Source: a virus. Taken from it: a DNA stretch of 64,000 bases. Both the position numbers and the translations under genes were made by a program. Under the pieces are notes generated by a model. The model saw only the letters and a list, made by a program, of their open reading frames with translations, ran no database searches and had not been told where the DNA came from. Shown one piece after another: positions 21,319-29,115 of this stretch (positions within the stretch are counted from its first letter, which is position 1; every line of letters starts with the position of its first letter). The stretch lies in IMG/VR virus record IMGVR_UViG_3300025162_000024, positions 60,319-124,318 of that record, one strand, 5' to 3'.

Positions 21319-21337
21319 ATATTTCAGCGCGCTAAAA
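21319..21337 (-). promoter_or_regulatory. 19-bp palindromic motif, copy 1
   Basis: The plus-strand sequence ATATTTCAGCGCGCTAAAA contains a near-perfect palindrome (TTT.AGCGCGCT.AAA). An identical 19-bp copy lies at 35755-35773. Both stand immediately upstream of minus-strand genes for short membrane proteins. A protein-binding operator or phage promoter element is the simplest reading. Confidence 0.5.
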
Positions 21338-21677
21338 TATCTCCAGAAAATTCACCTCAATTTAGCCGTGTATTCTGAGCCTGTTTTCACTTAAGTGCAG
21401 TTTGTACCTACACTTATGAATCTCACGCTCAGACACATTCTCCTGATGTTGGTTTCCAGAAGCCACAAAAGGTCGTTTGCAGAGGTTTGACAGGCTATAG
21501 ATCAGGCCTGTTCGGCCCTAAACTAGCCTGTGGACCCCCCTGTTAGGCCACTTAGGAGCAGCCTAAATCAACTCGTGTAAACTTCTCAGCTCTGTAAACC
21601 ACCTCAATCAGGTAAATGTTACCCAGCTAGATCGCAGATCTCCTCGGTTTGCGCCGACGGGTTTACAACCAATAGAC
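21338..21677. other. 340-bp non-coding A/T-rich region, candidate control region
   Basis: No open frame with a ribosome site is visible on either strand. The stretch is richer in A/T than its surroundings and has several short GTAAAC/GTTTAC and GTAAATGTTAC-like words between 21570 and 21670, plus small GC hairpins (AGGCC near 21505-21520). It could hold promoters for the leftward genes or a replication origin. Nothing specific can be called. Confidence 0.35.
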
Positions 21678-21711
21678 AGAGGAGACCGGTCGTCCGTGAC
21701 CGACCTCCTCT
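21678..21711 (-). terminator. strong hairpin downstream of the 21726-22340 gene
   Basis: In the leftward RNA, AGAGGAGGUCGGUC pairs with GACCGGUCUCCUCU through 14 pairs, two of them G-U, around a six-base loop. The sequence after it is only moderately U-rich (GUCUAUUGG). It lies just beyond the stop at 21726 and before the long non-coding region. Confidence 0.6.
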
Positions 21712-21725
21712 CGTAGGCCGGTGGA

Positions 21726-22340
21726 TTACGCCAGGAGCTTGCGGATGGAAGCGGGAAGGATGGTCATTGCGTCGAGCGACCCGAGCATCTTCTGGCCTTC
21801 GTCGCTACTCCCGAGTGATGCACGGGTCAATTTGGCCTGGGCAACACGGGCCGCAGTCGGCAGCTTGTTGATCGCCTCGTTCAGCTCACAACGAAGGCCG
21901 TGGAGCTCCTCGAAGTTCTTGGCCGCTCTGTCCAGCTCCTCCGCCTTCTTCTGGTAGGCAGGGGACGTCTTGGACTTGATATCGAACGAGAATCTTACCT
22001 GGGCACTTCCCGTGATCTGCCCGTCGGAGACCCGTTCTTCAACGGTCAGGCTGTACTCGATCTTGAGCCGTTTCAGGAGCTCTTCGATCTCGGCCAGGCC
22101 CTTGATCGAGGCCCTAGCCTCTTCCGTGCCCAACTTCTCCAGGTCCTCGCGGATCCGGGTCATGCCGGCCTGGACATCTTTGATCTGCCCGTTGGTCTCG
22201 AGTACCTTCTCTTGCAGCAGCTGCTCGTTCTCCGCGACGAGCATGTTGATAACGTCTGCAGATCCCAGATTGATCTTCAGGGCGATCTCGGGCTTACTCG
22301 AATCAACCGCAGTCGCCTGTACCTGTTGCACCTTCGCCAT
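21726..22340 (-). CDS. coiled-coil protein (204 aa)
   Basis: AAAGGAG precedes the ATG at 22340 (MAKVQQVQATAVDSSKPEIA). Residues 40-100 form a long helix (NEQLLQEKVLETNGQIKDVQ), residues 105-140 are beta-rich (IEYSLTVEERVSDGQITGSA) and a second helical region follows. Single-strand annealing or a tail/scaffold role are both conceivable, but no RecT, Erf or known motif is evident. Confidence 0.65.
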   Translation of the reverse strand: MAKVQQVQATAVDSSKPEIALKINLGSADVINMLVAENEQLLQEKVLETNGQIKDVQAGMTRIREDLEKLGTEEARASIKGLAEIEELLKRLKIEYSLTVEERVSDGQITGSAQVRFSFDIKSKTSPAYQKKAEELDRAAKNFEELHGLRCELNEAINKLPTAARVAQAKLTRASLGSSDEGQKMLGSLDAMTILPASIRKLLA

Positions 22341-22911
22341 CAGAATTCTCCTTTGACACGCCCGCCGTATCCTCTTCTTGGAGGAAGGCTGGCAACTCCA
22401 GACCACTACCCACTAACCGGACACGCACCAATCCGCAGCCCGGAACCTCTTGGATATCCGAGCACACCACGATCAGCCCGCCATCCGCCAGGCGGTAGAA
22501 ATCAGCCGAGAGCCGTACCCTGCCCTTTCCCCGTTTCTCGGCCTCGAGCCATAGCCAATACCTGAACTCATCACTCTTCAGGACGACCCACGCACTATCC
22601 CCACGGGCCGCGGCCAGCCTGATCCTGCGTATATCCCCTCTCTGGGGCTCTCCTACGAGTGGCGGGCTCTCCCCGTACGCTGGCTGGACCGGGAACAGCT
22701 GATCATCGAAATCCTGTACTTCTAGCAGCTCTGCCCACAGCTTGGGCACGCTCAGGGTAGCTGCCTTCTCCACTGCCAGCCTCCGGTCTGCCGGGGTCAG
22801 ATCCCGGATCACCTGTATATCTTTAGGAGATAGGTACTCACGACCCAGATAGAGAGACACCCTAAGCAATCGGACGGCCGCATCTACGTCTGCCAATAAC
22901 CACCCCGCCAA
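22303..22911 (-). CDS. hypothetical protein (202 aa)
   Basis: The TTG start at 22911 overlaps the upstream gene; a TTG at 22896 after GGGGTGG is an alternative. The N-terminal 70 residues are helical (YLSPKDIQVIRDLTPADRRL). The C-terminal half is beta-rich (SAWVVLKSDEFRYWLWLEAE, GLIVVCSDIQEVPGCGLVRV). The tail overlaps the next gene by 38 bp and looks disordered. It is unrecognised. Confidence 0.55.
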   Translation of the reverse strand: MAGWLLADVDAAVRLLRVSLYLGREYLSPKDIQVIRDLTPADRRLAVEKAATLSVPKLWAELLEVQDFDDQLFPVQPAYGESPPLVGEPQRGDIRRIRLAAARGDSAWVVLKSDEFRYWLWLEAEKRGKGRVRLSADFYRLADGGLIVVCSDIQEVPGCGLVRVRLVGSGLELPAFLQEEDTAGVSKENSDGEGATGTGDCG

Positions 22912-23132
22912 CTTCTTGCATACCCTTGACTACCCTGACCGGCACGATCGTGGACCACAAAGCACTCTCGATCCCGCACCCATACCGCCTGATTAGTGTC
23001 GAGAGTTACCTGCACTCTCTCCTTACACACACTCTGGACTGTTCCGAACCTTCGACAATGGCCATCGAACGGTATGTTGACCCTCAGCCCGTTAAACAGC
23101 CGCTCTCCACAGCATGACACGGCTTCATACAC
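22884..23132 (-). CDS. small SH3-like protein (82 aa)
   Basis: GTG start with AAGGAG at a slightly long spacing. GLRVNIPFDGHCRRFGTVQS followed by ERVQVTLDTNQAVWV resembles a small five-stranded barrel of the kind found in phage accessory proteins. Three Cys near the N-terminus. The function is unknown. Confidence 0.55.
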   Translation of the reverse strand: MYEAVSCCGERLFNGLRVNIPFDGHCRRFGTVQSVCKERVQVTLDTNQAVWVRDRECFVVHDRAGQGSQGYARSWRGGYWQT

Positions 23133-23145
23133 CGGTCATCTCCTT

Positions 23146-23337
23146 TCAACCTGCAGCCAGCCTGAGCTGACCTGGTACTACTTCAGATCGTTCTGCTCTG
23201 CTCGCCTTGCCCAAGGCCTCCTTGGCCTTACCCGCAGCTTCCACCAGCTGCTTACGACCGGCAGGGGACCATGGGCGTACCTTGAGCTCGTCCAGGGCCT
23301 CTCCGAGGTTCTGGATTACTTCTTCATAATTTGTCAT
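23146..23337 (-). CDS. small helical protein (63 aa)
   Basis: MTNYEEVIQNLGEALDELKV, then RKQLVEAAGKAKEALGKASR: two amphipathic helices with no other motif. A ribosome site is not obvious; the ATG lies one base past the stop of the upstream gene, so translation may be coupled. Confidence 0.5.
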   Translation of the reverse strand: MTNYEEVIQNLGEALDELKVRPWSPAGRKQLVEAAGKAKEALGKASRAERSEVVPGQLRLAAG

Positions 23338-23340
23338 AGG

Positions 23341-23772
23341 TTATGGAAGAGAAAGGACTGTGATCGGGGCCAACCCGAGCTTCTGCTGCTCTTTGATCAG
23401 CTTCCTAATCTCTTTCTCTTCCTTGATCACTATCGCATAGATCTCGAGGAGCTTGGAGTACCCGGCTAGGTCCCCAGCCCTCAGCGGCTGGCTGGGAAAG
23501 TCCGGATCTCCGACCATCTTTGCCAAAGTCACGAGCTCACCTACACTTCCAGACCAGTCGAAGCTCGGACCGACCCCTGTCGAGAGCAGGGTGCTCATGG
23601 GGAGCGCAGGGTCATATATGAACTGGATCAGACCAGCGCGTTCCCCGAAAATAACCAGGGCCCAGCTCTGCCCTTCTTCGCCAGTATCTATGGCCGTAGC
23701 ATAGACGAAAAACTCAACCTGCCGGTGGGAGAGTGGGATGTCCTGGCCCGGAACCGGCTCTTTCATCTTCAC
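23341..23772 (-). CDS. hypothetical protein coupled to exonuclease (143 aa)
   Basis: A GTG at 23772 forms a GTGA overlap with the exonuclease stop. The chain is alpha/beta (QVEFFVYATAIDTGEEGQSW, ALVIFGERAGLIQFIYD) and ends with a long helix (YAIVIKEEKEIRKLIKEQQK). Its coupling suggests it works with the exonuclease, but no motif identifies it. Confidence 0.55.
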   Translation of the reverse strand: MKMKEPVPGQDIPLSHRQVEFFVYATAIDTGEEGQSWALVIFGERAGLIQFIYDPALPMSTLLSTGVGPSFDWSGSVGELVTLAKMVGDPDFPSQPLRAGDLAGYSKLLEIYAIVIKEEKEIRKLIKEQQKLGLAPITVLSLP

Positions 23773-24464
23773 AGGACTAAATCCTGTTTGTTCCAAAGTT
23801 TACCCATCCTTTCTGAGGGTAGACCGACCAGAGCACAAAAGATGCGTGCCGTGGCCCGGACGTCGGCCAATGCGTCATGTGCACCGACAAACGCACACTT
23901 ACAGAGCTTCTGGTGGGCTTCCTGGGCCTTTGGCCATTTGTAACCATTGCGGGTCCCTGGGATCTTGCAGATGTCCGTGGACTGGCGCATGGTGCAGATC
24001 ACGGGTTTGGCCAGCTCTAGGGACATGTCGATCCCGGCCCTGTGGGCAGCCGATCGCATGATCTTCAGATCGAACTCTAGGTTATGCCCCACCTGGATAT
24101 CCGAGACGGCCAACAGATCCTTCAGCAGTCTGACCGCGGACGCCCTGGGCACCCCCATCTTCCGAGTCTTATCCCGGGAGATTCCGTGCACCTCAAATGC
24201 CCCTTGATCGACAGGGATCTCCCCATGGACCAACAGGCTCAACTGGGAAATGATCTCTACATCCCCCGTCTCTGAGGCCTCCGGTACGCTCAAGAGCATT
24301 GCAGCCAGCTGGACGATGTCCGGCTGGCTCGGATCCTCTGGCGGCAGATTCTTGGTGAATCCGGTAGTCTCGGTATCCCAAACGGTGTACAGCATACGAT
24401 CACCTCGGCTAGTTGCGGGCTCCGGACTCCCGGGACCCGCGTCAAACTCGGTTATTACGCTCAT
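23769..24464 (-). CDS. DEDDh 3'-5' exonuclease (DnaQ/RNase T superfamily, 231 aa)
   Basis: Degrades single-stranded DNA or RNA from the 3' end. All family motifs are visible: VWDTETTGF (Exo I, Asp and Glu), VGHNLEFDLKIM (Exo II) and GAHDALADVRATARI (Exo III with the His five residues before the last Asp). It could proofread or recycle nucleic acid; the family A polymerase here has its own exonuclease domain. The ATG at 24464 is in an ATGA overlap with the upstream gene. A second start at 24395 with GAGG would remove 23 non-conserved residues. Confidence 0.88.
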   Translation of the reverse strand: MSVITEFDAGPGSPEPATSRGDRMLYTVWDTETTGFTKNLPPEDPSQPDIVQLAAMLLSVPEASETGDVEIISQLSLLVHGEIPVDQGAFEVHGISRDKTRKMGVPRASAVRLLKDLLAVSDIQVGHNLEFDLKIMRSAAHRAGIDMSLELAKPVICTMRQSTDICKIPGTRNGYKWPKAQEAHQKLCKCAFVGAHDALADVRATARIFCALVGLPSERMGKLWNKQDLVL

Positions 24465-24724
24465 TTGAAACCTAGATCATTTAGTTTGCTTCGGAATTCA
24501 GTGGCCACCACATTCAGTGCCTTCCGATGCTCGTCTTTCAATGCCTGCAGATCAGCGAGTATCTTGCGGCCAGCCTTGCCCTCTACGAGTCTGGATGGCT
24601 TAAACAGGTATCCCGGACCGTACCCCTTGATCTCAACGCTTTCCCCGCTCATCTTCACGACCCGCCCGCCAAGATAGTACGGGAACAGATCGTAGGGCCA
24701 GAACGCGTACAGCTCATCTTGCAT
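24461..24724 (-). CDS. hypothetical protein (87 aa)
   Basis: GGGAG precedes MQDELYAFWPYDLFPYYLGG. A short beta-rich, aromatic N-terminal half (GESVEIKGYGPGYLFKPSRL) is followed by a C-terminal helix (ILADLQALKDEHRKALNVVA). Coupled to the exonuclease by ATGA. It is unrecognised. Confidence 0.6.
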   Translation of the reverse strand: MQDELYAFWPYDLFPYYLGGRVVKMSGESVEIKGYGPGYLFKPSRLVEGKAGRKILADLQALKDEHRKALNVVATEFRSKLNDLGFK

Positions 24725-25148
24725 TGATCTCCCTCACCTGTTTAGCAGTAAGGACCCTCATAAACTTGATCGATCCAGCAATCAGCCATTCTCCACCCTG
24801 GTTCTTAGGACGAGGAAAGCGGTAGAAGCCCCCTGTTGGCATATTCCCCATCAGATCACCGGAAGGCGTCATGTCCGCCAGCCACTGCCAGTCAGATCCG
24901 GGGATCCTCGCTTCGACCCACACCCGGTCCTCGGCAAGCGTCCCATCCCGCTTCAGCAGATGAGGAGCCCAGGGCTTTATACTCACGTGCCAACCCGGCC
25001 TGACCGCGTACCCCGTGGTCTTCAGGCACTCTGCAGGCATCCACCTTCCGAACAGTACAGGTTGGCTCTTTCCAATGAACAGCGGAAAGAGCTGTCCCGG
25101 CCTGCTCTTAAGCCTCCTCAGTAACTTGTAACACTTTAACGTCTTCAA
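24714..25148 (-). CDS. conserved phage protein of unknown function (144 aa)
   Basis: KCYKLLRRLKSRPGQLFPLF, GYAVRPGWHVSIKPWAPHL and KNQGGEWLIAGSIKFMRVL match a widespread phage pattern (YKL....G.L.PLF, GF..RPGWH.....APHL, QGG.W...G.+K..R.L). The role is unknown. The TTG start is preceded by AAGGAAG and lies inside the end of the upstream gene. Confidence 0.6.
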   Translation of the reverse strand: MKTLKCYKLLRRLKSRPGQLFPLFIGKSQPVLFGRWMPAECLKTTGYAVRPGWHVSIKPWAPHLLKRDGTLAEDRVWVEARIPGSDWQWLADMTPSGDLMGNMPTGGFYRFPRPKNQGGEWLIAGSIKFMRVLTAKQVREINAR

Positions 25149-25920
25149 CCGACTTCTTCCTTTTGCTAAGTCCTTCTATCGCCGGGATCAGCCTGTCCAG
25201 GGCGTCTCTAGCCTTACCCAAGTCTGCAGTAAACCCGTGAGGGACTCCGGCCATCACCTGGGCCAAAGCCTCCTGCCTATTGTGAGTCCACCGGCCAAGG
25301 TTCTCAACGTCAACCCCGAGCCCGACCAAATCCGCTCTGAAATCCTGGAGGGCATGTACACTCTGTCGGATATGGTTGTTCTCATCCTGCAGGGCTGTCA
25401 TCTTCTCTCGGATCTTACCTTTGATCTGGTATGAAATGTCAGAAGCGGCCCGCTTACTCTCAAGGCGAGCCCGCCACAACCCCAACCGGTACTCCCTGTT
25501 ATCTGAGTCTGGCGGACCCAGCCGGCACATCAGTATGTACCTGTACAGGTCCTCAGGGACCTGTACCTGCCTGCTCGGAGCCTTTTTCTTCGTGGTCAGC
25601 CCGCGGCCCGTCTTCTGCACCCAGAGAAGGCCGGCTTCGGCCGGCAACTCTTCAGGCTTGATCAGACCGCTGGGGCAGACGAAGTAGAAGTCAGTACAGA
25701 GCGGCAGATAGTTCCTCCACTTAGTGTCACGCAGAAAATCTCCGCGATCGACCTTGACCTCGTAGCCGTAGCTGATCGGGTTGGACCAGCTCTTGAGCAT
25801 GGCCCAGGCGTCCAGACGCAGGTGATTGCCGTAGACGGTCGGACCATCTTTGCACTCTTGTACAAAGACGTCCGCAGCATGCTTCGCAGCCAGTAGTTTT
25901 ACGATCTGATCAGCGGTCAA
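25108..25920 (-). CDS. MmcB-like PD-(D/E)XK nuclease-fold protein (270 aa)
   Basis: RLDAWAMLKSWSNPISYGYE, VKVDRGDFLRD, then YLPLCTDFYFVCPSGLIKPE and EAGLLWV match the MmcB / DNA-repair-associated restriction-fold family, in which YE.KV.R.DF holds the catalytic Glu and Lys. Members are linked to DNA repair or host interference. The C-terminal 120 residues are helical and end in a Lys-rich tail. The TTG start directly follows the upstream stop; a ribosome site is weak. Confidence 0.65.
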   Translation of the reverse strand: MTADQIVKLLAAKHAADVFVQECKDGPTVYGNHLRLDAWAMLKSWSNPISYGYEVKVDRGDFLRDTKWRNYLPLCTDFYFVCPSGLIKPEELPAEAGLLWVQKTGRGLTTKKKAPSRQVQVPEDLYRYILMCRLGPPDSDNREYRLGLWRARLESKRAASDISYQIKGKIREKMTALQDENNHIRQSVHALQDFRADLVGLGVDVENLGRWTHNRQEALAQVMAGVPHGFTADLGKARDALDRLIPAIEGLSKRKKSVEDVKVLQVTEEA

Positions 25921-26322
25921 TCACACCCAATTTAAATCAATACACAACTTCAGCAACTTGATCGAACGGCAGAGAATGGTTCCATCCGGAAGACTGTCCA
26001 TTTTAGTTCTTTGAAAGCCGCCCTCAATTCGCTGCCAAGCGTGCTTGCTTCTGGAGAGTACCGCCTCACACCGATACACCCGCCACCCGTAGTCTCCGAA
26101 CAACTTTCGTGCGAAGTAACGAGCCTGCCACTCGTAGTCAAATGCACAGAGCGGCCCGCAGTCAGCAGCAGGCTTTACCGTTCGTCCGATCTTATATTTC
26201 ACCGGCTTCAACACTCGAAGATTAGATCGAACCATCCATGACTTGTTGCCGGCGACCGCCGACAGCAGGCTAAACCGGACCACCTTGTACACCTGAATCG
26301 TCTTCTGTCTTCTCTTGACCAT
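25921..26322 (-). CDS. hypothetical protein (133 aa)
   Basis: AAGGAG precedes the ATG. QVYKVVRFSLLSAV, KYKIGRTVKP and YEWQARYFARKLFGDYGWRV give a compact alpha/beta protein similar in layout to small phage proteins that open YKV... and carry a Y..G.......G fragment. Basic overall. The start lies 53 bp inside the methyltransferase gene's end. The function is unknown. Confidence 0.6.
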   Translation of the reverse strand: MVKRRQKTIQVYKVVRFSLLSAVAGNKSWMVRSNLRVLKPVKYKIGRTVKPAADCGPLCAFDYEWQARYFARKLFGDYGWRVYRCEAVLSRSKHAWQRIEGGFQRTKMDSLPDGTILCRSIKLLKLCIDLNWV

Positions 26323-27256
26323 TGCTCACTCCTTGTTCATCCACAGGCGGATCCACCTGTCCATCGATCTTCACCTCTCCCTTGCCCATCCAACTGCACC
26401 AGACCCGTTCAGCCCTACGCGGTAGCTTCGTATGCCCCTGACTACTCCGATTAGGAACGTCCAGGGCCAGCCAACCCCAGGGGAGGGCTTCTTCATACAG
26501 CTGGCTGGGAGCCCCCATGATCATCACCAAGTGGCCCTCTGCGGCCCTCGCTTGGGCCAGCCCCAACATCTCCCGATGACGATCGTCGGACATCTCTCGC
26601 TGGCCAAAGATCCTCGTACTGGTCCTACACGACTTCACATACGGAGGATCCAGCAGGTAGAGGAACGGGCCTGGGAACATCGTGAGCCTGATGCTCATCA
26701 CTCTGCTGAAGTCCTGGCAGGTCACATTGGCCCCTTTGAGGACAGCGGCATACTCATCCAGATCTCGTAGAAACGTGTTCCACGCATGGAGACTCTCGGG
26801 CTCTCCACCCCGCAATCGCTTAGCCTCACAGAATCCTCCCATCAGCCCGCCACGGCTAAACCGGCGGACGACTGTTGAGACGATCGCCGTGTGCAACACA
26901 TCTGCGGTCTCCCCCGCATCTCTCATTCGCCGATATTCCGTGCGATATGTCAGAAAGGTGGGTTTGTCGTAGGTCAGAGGGAGGAGGGCCGCTTTGTACT
27001 TGGCGTATAGCAGGGGCTCTGCCAGGCACTGAAAGATCGAGGCCAGGAACGGATCCACATCGTTCACCACGCGACGAACGCCGGGAGGAGCGTTAAACAC
27101 GATACTCCCCCCGCCACAGAACGGATCGACCAGCGTCGAATAGGGGTGGCCCCTGGCCAGGTCCAGGATCCTCCGGCAGGTGTAGAACCGACCCCCATGG
27201 GTCTTGACCACCGGCCGATATTTTGCTCGCGTAAAGGTCAATATCTTCTTCGGCAT
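26270..27256 (-). CDS. Dam-type DNA adenine-N6 methyltransferase (328 aa)
   Basis: Transfers a methyl group from S-adenosylmethionine to adenine N6 in DNA (D12 class). LVDPFCGGGSIVFN near residue 44 is the AdoMet-binding motif, VVNDVDP follows it, and FLYLLDPPYVKSC near 200 contains the catalytic DPPY. The N-terminal THGGRFYTCRRIL matches the KWAGGK-like region in position. In a phage it usually protects DNA from restriction. The last 40 residues are a charged tail overlapping the next gene. GGAGG lies ten bases upstream. Confidence 0.88.
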   Translation of the reverse strand: MPKKILTFTRAKYRPVVKTHGGRFYTCRRILDLARGHPYSTLVDPFCGGGSIVFNAPPGVRRVVNDVDPFLASIFQCLAEPLLYAKYKAALLPLTYDKPTFLTYRTEYRRMRDAGETADVLHTAIVSTVVRRFSRGGLMGGFCEAKRLRGGEPESLHAWNTFLRDLDEYAAVLKGANVTCQDFSRVMSIRLTMFPGPFLYLLDPPYVKSCRTSTRIFGQREMSDDRHREMLGLAQARAAEGHLVMIMGAPSQLYEEALPWGWLALDVPNRSSQGHTKLPRRAERVWCSWMGKGEVKIDGQVDPPVDEQGVSNGQEKTEDDSGVQGGPV

Positions 27257-27262
27257 AGCGAT

Positions 27263-27718
27263 CTACCCTCCTTTCTCAGAGTCGGTTTCCCATCCGGGGA
27301 TGACCGCCCGCATCTTCGGCCCGTTCTCCCTGAACCACTTCGAGTCAATCACCCGCAGTCGGACCAGTGGGTGATATTTTGCCATCCGCTTGAGCTTGGT
27401 CTTGCTCTTAGGGTCGAGCCAACCTTTTACTTCGTGATAGATTATTGCTCCATCTCGCTCTGTGACCCGGAAGTCTGGAAGGTAGGACCGGACCCCTCTG
27501 CGGATCTTCTCGAACCAGAAGGTCTCCGGTTCGTGAGCCCAGCCTACGATCTGGCCCTGGTCGACCAGGAACTGGAGGTAGCAAGCATAGTTGTACTCCC
27601 AGCGGCTGCGAAAGAAGATCTTCTTCCCGGCAATCTCCCGCCAACCCGCTTTACTCGTGTGCGTCCCGCCCTTGGTTTGTCTGAAGTTCATAGCGGCCCA
27701 TAATTGTACTGGGGTGAT
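27263..27718 (-). CDS. TnsA-like / DUF1064-like nuclease (about 151 aa)
   Basis: REIAGKKIFFRSRWEYNYAC, RSYLPDFRV and IIYHEVKGWLDPKSKTKLKR match phage endonucleases of the TnsA/DUF1064 type: FRS.WE.NYAR holds a Glu, YLPDF the catalytic Asp and E.KG the catalytic Glu-Lys pair. A strong AAGGAG is followed five bases later by ATC in frame (ITPVQLWAAMNFRQTKGG). The first ordinary ATG, at 27691, has no ribosome site. The start is therefore uncertain, with ATC or ATG both possible. It sits next to the adenine methyltransferase, which could be its protective partner. Confidence 0.7.
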   Translation of the reverse strand: MTPVQLWAAMNFRQTKGGTHTSKAGWREIAGKKIFFRSRWEYNYACYLQFLVDQGQIVGWAHEPETFWFEKIRRGVRSYLPDFRVTERDGAIIYHEVKGWLDPKSKTKLKRMAKYHPLVRLRVIDSKWFRENGPKMRAVIPGWETDSEKGG

Positions 27719-27766
27719 CTGGTCTCCTTTCTCCAGCCTAGGAAAACTGGGATATACGCCAAAACA

Positions 27767-27799
27767 AGAGCGGCGCGACACAGTATGTCGCGCCGCTCT
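27767..27799 (-). terminator. rho-independent terminator
   Basis: AGAGCGGCGCGACA pairs perfectly with its 14-base complement around a five-base loop, and the leftward transcript continues UUGUUUUGG. It lies just after the stop of the six-repeat protein (27813). Confidence 0.85.
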
Positions 27800-27812
27800 A
27801 CACGTCAGCCGG

Positions 27813-29114
27813 TTACTTCTTCAAGCTCGCTTCGAGCTTCCAGAGGTCAAGAAGCTTATGAGCGTCCTCGGCCGAGATCAGCTTGCAGCACCGCTGGCAG
27901 TTCCTGGTCAGGTAGGACTCCTCGACAGCGTTACTTGTGCCACTCAGGCACCACTTCGCATAGAACATATTGCCAGGATACTTCCGCAGCTCTGTCGACC
28001 CGTGATAGTACCAGCGCTCCTCTGGCTTCTTCCAGCTCTCGATAAGCCTACGAGCCTCTTCGGCCGTCACCCGCTTGCAGCAGGTGAGAGCGGTTACCGC
28101 TTTCTCCTCTGCGAACGCGTCGAACCCGCCCGTGCAGTTCTTGGAATAGAACTTCTTGGACGGGAACAGCCAAAGGCAGTTGTCTGTGGAGCACAGATAC
28201 CAGCGTTCCTCGGGCTCCGCCTTCTTCGGCTGCCAGCTCTCGAGGAGCTTATGTGCCTCGTCAACCGAGATTCGATCGTTGGGATATAGCGAGTCCTCGG
28301 TCTCGATGGCGTAGACCGGCTCTCCCTTGGGGATACAGCAGCTGTAGAATATGCCAGCCGGGTACACCCGTAGACATCCGCAGGACTTGTACCAGCGTTC
28401 GGTGGGCTCCGCTTTCTTCACCTTCTCAGCCTGTGCTCTAGCCCACCCGGCGATCATCTCGCGGGCCTTGGCCGGAGATACACGCTGGTTCTTCCACGTG
28501 GTGATAAGCGACCGCTCATCCGAACTGTTAGAATAGCCCTCGGGGGTAGCTGCATCGTATGTCTTCTGCTCTGGGAACGACCGCAGACTGAGCTTTCCCG
28601 ACCACTCTGAGGTGTCCAGAAGCCACCGCTCTGGCTGGGACGCCCACCAGCCTTCGATCTTCTCAAGAGCCTCTTTCTCGGAGATGCTCTCGTAGTTCAG
28701 AGTGATCAGACCTTCCTCAGTGGACGCGGCGTATAACCCGGCTGGCGTGCCCTTCGTGTGACAGATCTTTGAAGGGTAGGTCCAGAGAGCCCCGTTCCCA
28801 GTGTACCACCGGGAAACCCCCTGGAGGGTCCATGCGGCGATGATCCTGGTGGCCTGTTCGGACGTAACCTCTTTATGGCTTGATTGCACCTGTTGCTCGG
28901 TGTTAGTCTCTGGATGTGCGCTGGGAGCGGTCCGCGTATACTTCATGGCCTTCGGATAAACCCAGAGGATCCCGTCGCTTGTGTCCAGATACCAACGGGG
29001 CTCTTCTCGGGCCTCTTTGGCCTTTTTACAGCCATCGATGATCTTCTGGGCCTCGGCCGACGAGTCCTGATACCGATGAACGTTATCCACGTATTTGTAA
29101 GCTTCCTGAACCAT
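27813..29114 (-). CDS. RWY/YPA-repeat protein, six repeats (433 aa)
   Basis: The largest tandem array in the window: six units fill residues 36-433 with almost nothing else. Typical starts are PRWYLDTSDGILWVYPKAMK, SRWYTGNGALWTYPSKICH and ERWYKSCGCLRVYPAGIFYS. Each ends in an EEA/EDAH...LL..W helix (AHKLLESWQ, ARRLIESWK, AHKLLDLWK). The last three are rich in Cys (CCIPKG, CCKRV, CQRCCK), which may bind metal. The first 35 residues are helical. There is no signal peptide. The function is unknown. Confidence 0.85.
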   Translation of the reverse strand: MVQEAYKYVDNVHRYQDSSAEAQKIIDGCKKAKEAREEPRWYLDTSDGILWVYPKAMKYTRTAPSAHPETNTEQQVQSSHKEVTSEQATRIIAAWTLQGVSRWYTGNGALWTYPSKICHTKGTPAGLYAASTEEGLITLNYESISEKEALEKIEGWWASQPERWLLDTSEWSGKLSLRSFPEQKTYDAATPEGYSNSSDERSLITTWKNQRVSPAKAREMIAGWARAQAEKVKKAEPTERWYKSCGCLRVYPAGIFYSCCIPKGEPVYAIETEDSLYPNDRISVDEAHKLLESWQPKKAEPEERWYLCSTDNCLWLFPSKKFYSKNCTGGFDAFAEEKAVTALTCCKRVTAEEARRLIESWKKPEERWYYHGSTELRKYPGNMFYAKWCLSGTSNAVEESYLTRNCQRCCKLISAEDAHKLLDLWKLEASLKK

Positions 29115-29115
29115 G

